Assembly: GCA_035771175.1 (NCBI GenBank)
Contig: CM069613.1
Span: 3,716,001 to 3,780,000, forward strand
DNA: 64,000 bases
From: Paratinospora sagittata
Lineage: Eukaryota; Streptophyta; Magnoliopsida; Ranunculales; Menispermaceae
Direction of reading: 5' to 3'
Position 1 is the stretch's first letter. Each line of letters begins with the position of its first letter. Shown here in pieces: positions 61,101-64,000 of the stretch. The notes below the pieces were generated by a model, which worked only from the letters and a program-made list of their open reading frames with translations, ran no database searches and had not been told where the DNA came from. The translations under genes were made by a program, and so were the position numbers.

Positions 61101-61800
61101 GCCAAAGCTTACCTCTCTCACTTCCTTGAAAATTTCCATTTGCAAAAGTTTAACATCTTTGCCAAAGCTTACCTCTCTCACTTCCTTGGAAACTTCCTAT
61201 TGCGACAGTTTAGCATCTTTGCCAAAGCTTAGCTCTCTCACCTCCATGAAAATTTCCAACTGCAAAAGTTTAACATCTTTGCCAAAGCTTACCTCTCTCA
61301 CTTCCTTGCAAATTTTCACTTGACAGTTTTACATCTTTGCCAAAGCTTAATGGTCAGTTGAAAAGTTTGGAAATTGGAAACTGTAGCGCCTAACATCTCT
61401 CTCTCAAGCCGATCCGAATCCACCAAATGTAGTAGACGCCAGCGATCTCATATCCCTAGAGAAATTAGAAATTCATAATTGTCCGCGACTGGAGCTGTCA
61501 ACAACTTCTGTTGACCACCTTATTGCCCTTCAAAGACTAACTATTTCAAGGTTGCCCCAGTTGACATCATTTCCCGAAGGTATACGAAACAACACTACCT
61601 TTCAATCTTTGTCAATCAGCTATTGCAACAACCTTCGATGGCCAATTGGGATCCACACGCTCACTTCCCTTCAGTCTTTGTTGTTGGTTGATTGCCATTA
61701 TTTGCAAGAGCTGCCTGAATCCTTGCAAAACATCTTTGGACAGTGGGATCCTGGTAGCCGTCGTTATTTTCGTCACCGACGAGAAAACCAAGAAGAATGA
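58187..61800 (+). pseudogene. CC-NBS-LRR (RGA-type) resistance gene, broken
   Basis: Family order is intact but the frame is not. The CC part starts within REFGLMWGVQTEMKKL, so about 20-30 N-terminal residues are missing. A 1-bp loss near 58250 breaks the frame before IQAVLADAEMQQ. The NB-ARC part shows P-loop GIGGLGKTTLAQ, RIWVCVSDDFD, kinase-2 KKFLLVRDDVWND, IIITTR, CGGVPLAAKALGSLL, CFGFCSLFPKDYEME and VHDLLHDLA. An in-frame TAG (58702-58704) precedes the P-loop. Further stops at 59722-59724 and about 59743, and frameshifts near 59800, 59970, 60925 and after 61320, interrupt the LRR region. The locus has no intron. Intact homologues act as cytoplasmic immune receptors; this copy cannot make one. 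Confidence 0.9.
60927..61340 (+). repeat. 60-bp leucine-rich minisatellite in the NLR
   Basis: About seven consecutive units are spaced exactly 60 bp apart from 60927 to 61320, without an indel between the first six. Each contains a TTTAACATCTTTGCCAAAGC-like stretch and CTCTCTCACTTCCTTG. In the correct frame each encodes 20 residues like LTSLEISDCKSLTSMPKL, one leucine-rich repeat. Substitutions between units are few. Confidence 0.93.
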
Positions 61801-63457
61801 TTTTTTTTTTAATTAAAGAAAAGATCAATCCACCAGCGAAGAATTAGTTACTTTCTACAAGTTGCAGACTTGCAGGTTTCAGGGGCTATACATGCATCGC
61901 ATACGAGAGGTAATATGTTAGAAACGGGAATCACTTGCATTTGTTCAATTAAAACAATTATTTTACCATTTAATTAAACGTTTCTGAAGTTTGTATTATT
62001 ATTTGATCAGATATCACCCTTGATGATGGTGTGGGTATTTGTAAATGGACAAGCTTAATGACAGTTTCAGATACAGGGGCTCTTTGACAAGATATGGGGC
62101 TGATTAATTCATACAGAGCTCCAGCCTCACAGGCATGTACAGGGCCTAGACATTAATTTCTCCTAATTCACAGATATCACCCTTGATGATGATGTGGGTA
62201 TTTGTTAAAACTATTTTACACAACTTGATAACAAGCTGGCTAGTAGATTGAAGAGTCCAATAAAGCACTACCATCCTCATTCTGTAACATCATCTTAAAT
62301 GCATGTGGCCGGCCTTCTTACTAGCTACTTGATTGATTAAAAGCCAAAAAGCTCTGGATTTAAGCATGATATGCTTTTCATTGTTTTGTTTAATGGTGTG
62401 TTAACAGGCATCTGACATAAAACCTGTAAGCCATATCAAAGTTCTTGCCATTAGTCTCTGTAAATTTCATGCAAGCAGTAAAAAGCATTGAAAATCTTTT
62501 AGAAATTACATAGAGATTTACCATCCCTTAATCAATATATTTACATCAATGACTCTATTTTTATATCCACTCTTGAAATTAAACTTCTTAACTGATGTTT
62601 TAGGTGATTAGTCTTACTGGTAGAGAGGATGGGCTTCTTTCTTGTTGCTGGATACCTTCACTTGATTCCAGTGCATGCATTTGGTAAGAAAATAAATTTA
62701 AACATTTTTGTGCTTGAAAATATATTCTTCCATGCCAAGGCTTACAATTAAAGAGAATTAATCAGGTTTATATATAGGAAATCCTTGACTACAGTACTCC
62801 ACAACTACAATATTCAAAGTAAGTAACTTGCAGCTAGTCCAAAGGTGTCAATTCATCGAGAAGTGAATCACCAAAAGTGATAGCAACAACGGGAATGGAA
62901 TCTGCATATATTGTGCCCATATTGGTAAGAATTCAAATATCAAACAAATATCATATCTAAATCATTCAGTACTTGGATCGTTAATTTCTTCCGTGTGAAG
63001 CTTTCTCTTCATATATATATATATATAAGGAAGGAAACTGATATATCTGGCAATGTGGTGCATGAACAATGAAAAATGATAAAGTTACATTTGATTTGTT
63101 TCAGCTTCTAGCCCAGCGTCCGACAACCCAAGTTTTCGCCATTAGAGGTCCGTTGCATGGGACCTAGTCACATAAATGCAAGAATTCGAACTCCGGGCTC
63201 TTGATTCCAAGTAGTTAATTCAGATGATAACTATTATGATTCCTGTCATTTCTATACCAAACTGTTTTTCTTTTCTGTTCTTTTTTGAACTAATTGATCA
63301 ATTGCTGCATGATATTCCACTGGTTTGTCATTGCTAGATCGCATTTCCTCTTAAAACAGTTCTTTTTCTATGCATTCATGTTTACAATTAATACATATGA
63401 TCACTACTTCCTCAACCTATTATCATGGTAACTAATGACTATGCATTTCTTGTTTTC

Positions 63458-63488
<31 letters not shown>

Positions 63489-64000
63489 AAATATTGCTTC
63501 TTCCATCCTTTAGGGGTCACATGATGAAGCTAATTCAGAATCTGTTACAGCAGACGTTGTGTATTGCGGGGATCTCAACTTCAATTCAGTTTCAAAATCA
63601 AATTTTGAGACAAAGCTGTAAATTCTTCAAGAAAGAGAACCTGCTGGAAGCTAGAACAAAGTCCTTGTCATCAGACTCTATGGTACCATTCACTCAAGCT
63701 GAACAGTCAGTGTATATATGTATATATATTTTGTGGAAGGGGAAACTTGTATGAAAAGTTAGCAATCATAGGCAAATTAGCAACTGTGGAAATTTTAGCC
63801 CGTTATATGGAAACTAAGCATCTAAATAAAGTTCACCTCTAGCCTATTTTGGGTTGATGTAGAAACAAGAAAAGAAAGATCAAGCGTTTGTCTCGTTCTC
63901 TTCCCCTGTTTTCTTATTCACAGAAATCAATAATCTTTTAAAGCCGTAATGTTCATTTATTATCAAAATGCTAGGACCTTCATTGTAATTACTTTTACTT
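61801..64000. other. Intergenic, no supported gene
   Basis: A 35-bp phrase CAGATATCACCCTTGATGAT plus GTGTGGGTATTTGT occurs at 62008-62045 and, with one change, at 62170-62206. Microsatellites: TA around 63015-63028 and TA/TG at 63461-63488. Several good-looking splice sites occur (62604, 62684, 62925, 63105, 63514), but joined frames hit stops. A sequence around 63165-63195 has a minus-strand GAGTTCGAATTC, a possible B box. Confidence 0.35.

Noticed and set aside
59752..61181. Minus-strand frames with repeated SFGKDVKLLQ-like peptides
   Set aside because: They are the reverse complement of the LRR minisatellite and not a separate repeat protein.
61880..63630. A possible spliced plus-strand gene (open segments such as VISLTGREDGLLSCCWIP, SKGVNSSRSESPKVIATTG and GSHDEANSESVTADVVYCG next to good splice sites)
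   Set aside because: No combination of the visible donors and acceptors keeps one frame: joins at 62683/62834, 62683/62838 and 63147/63514 run into stops, and no family is recognised. It may be a decayed gene or chance.

Overview
The window is nuclear DNA of a flowering plant, almost certainly a eudicot. It is AT-rich, genes have many short introns with GT-AG borders, and the gene set is plant-specific: plastid glutamine synthetase, mitochondrial GRXS15, a P-class PPR protein, a GDSL esterase and a CC-NBS-LRR relic. Several plant transposon classes sit between and inside the genes. The species cannot be named from the sequence.

Layout. 1-368 (+): C-terminal end of a BSD-domain protein. 4.5-6.4 kb (-): an intronless PPR gene, with a duplicated splice-acceptor block upstream of it. 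9.7-16.7 kb (+): GRXS15, six coding exons, with a solo LTR of about 2.5 kb in one intron. 17.2-19.0 kb (-): GDSL esterase/lipase, five exons. 20.2-24.7 kb (+): FAM86-type protein lysine methyltransferase, ten exons. 25.5-28.5 kb (-): plastid glutamine synthetase GLN2, thirteen coding exons plus an inferred leader intron. 32.1-46.1 kb (-): three tandem paralogues of a plant-specific membrane protein with armadillo-like repeats, each with one intron at the same place. 47.9-55.9 kb (-): a four-exon gene for a 402-residue plant-specific protein; its first intron carries a 5'-truncated, broken LINE in antisense. 58.2-61.8 kb (+): a CC-NBS-LRR pseudogene with several stops and frameshifts and a strict 60-bp leucine-rich minisatellite. 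61.8-64 kb: no supported gene.

The genes are ordinary single-copy plant genes and do not form a pathway. GRXS15 acts in mitochondrial iron-sulfur metabolism, GLN2 in plastid ammonium assimilation, and the FAM86 enzyme probably modifies elongation factor 2. The points most worth a second look are the triplicated ARM/membrane gene family with its growing N-terminal repeat, the reconstructed 402-residue gene with its nested LINE, the homogenised LRR array in the resistance-gene relic, and a GC-AG intron in GRXS15. Transposons with readable target-site duplications are a solo LTR (CATAT), three Tourist-like MITEs (TTA or TAA) and one hAT-like MITE (8 bp). I found no prokaryotic, CRISPR or intact viral feature.
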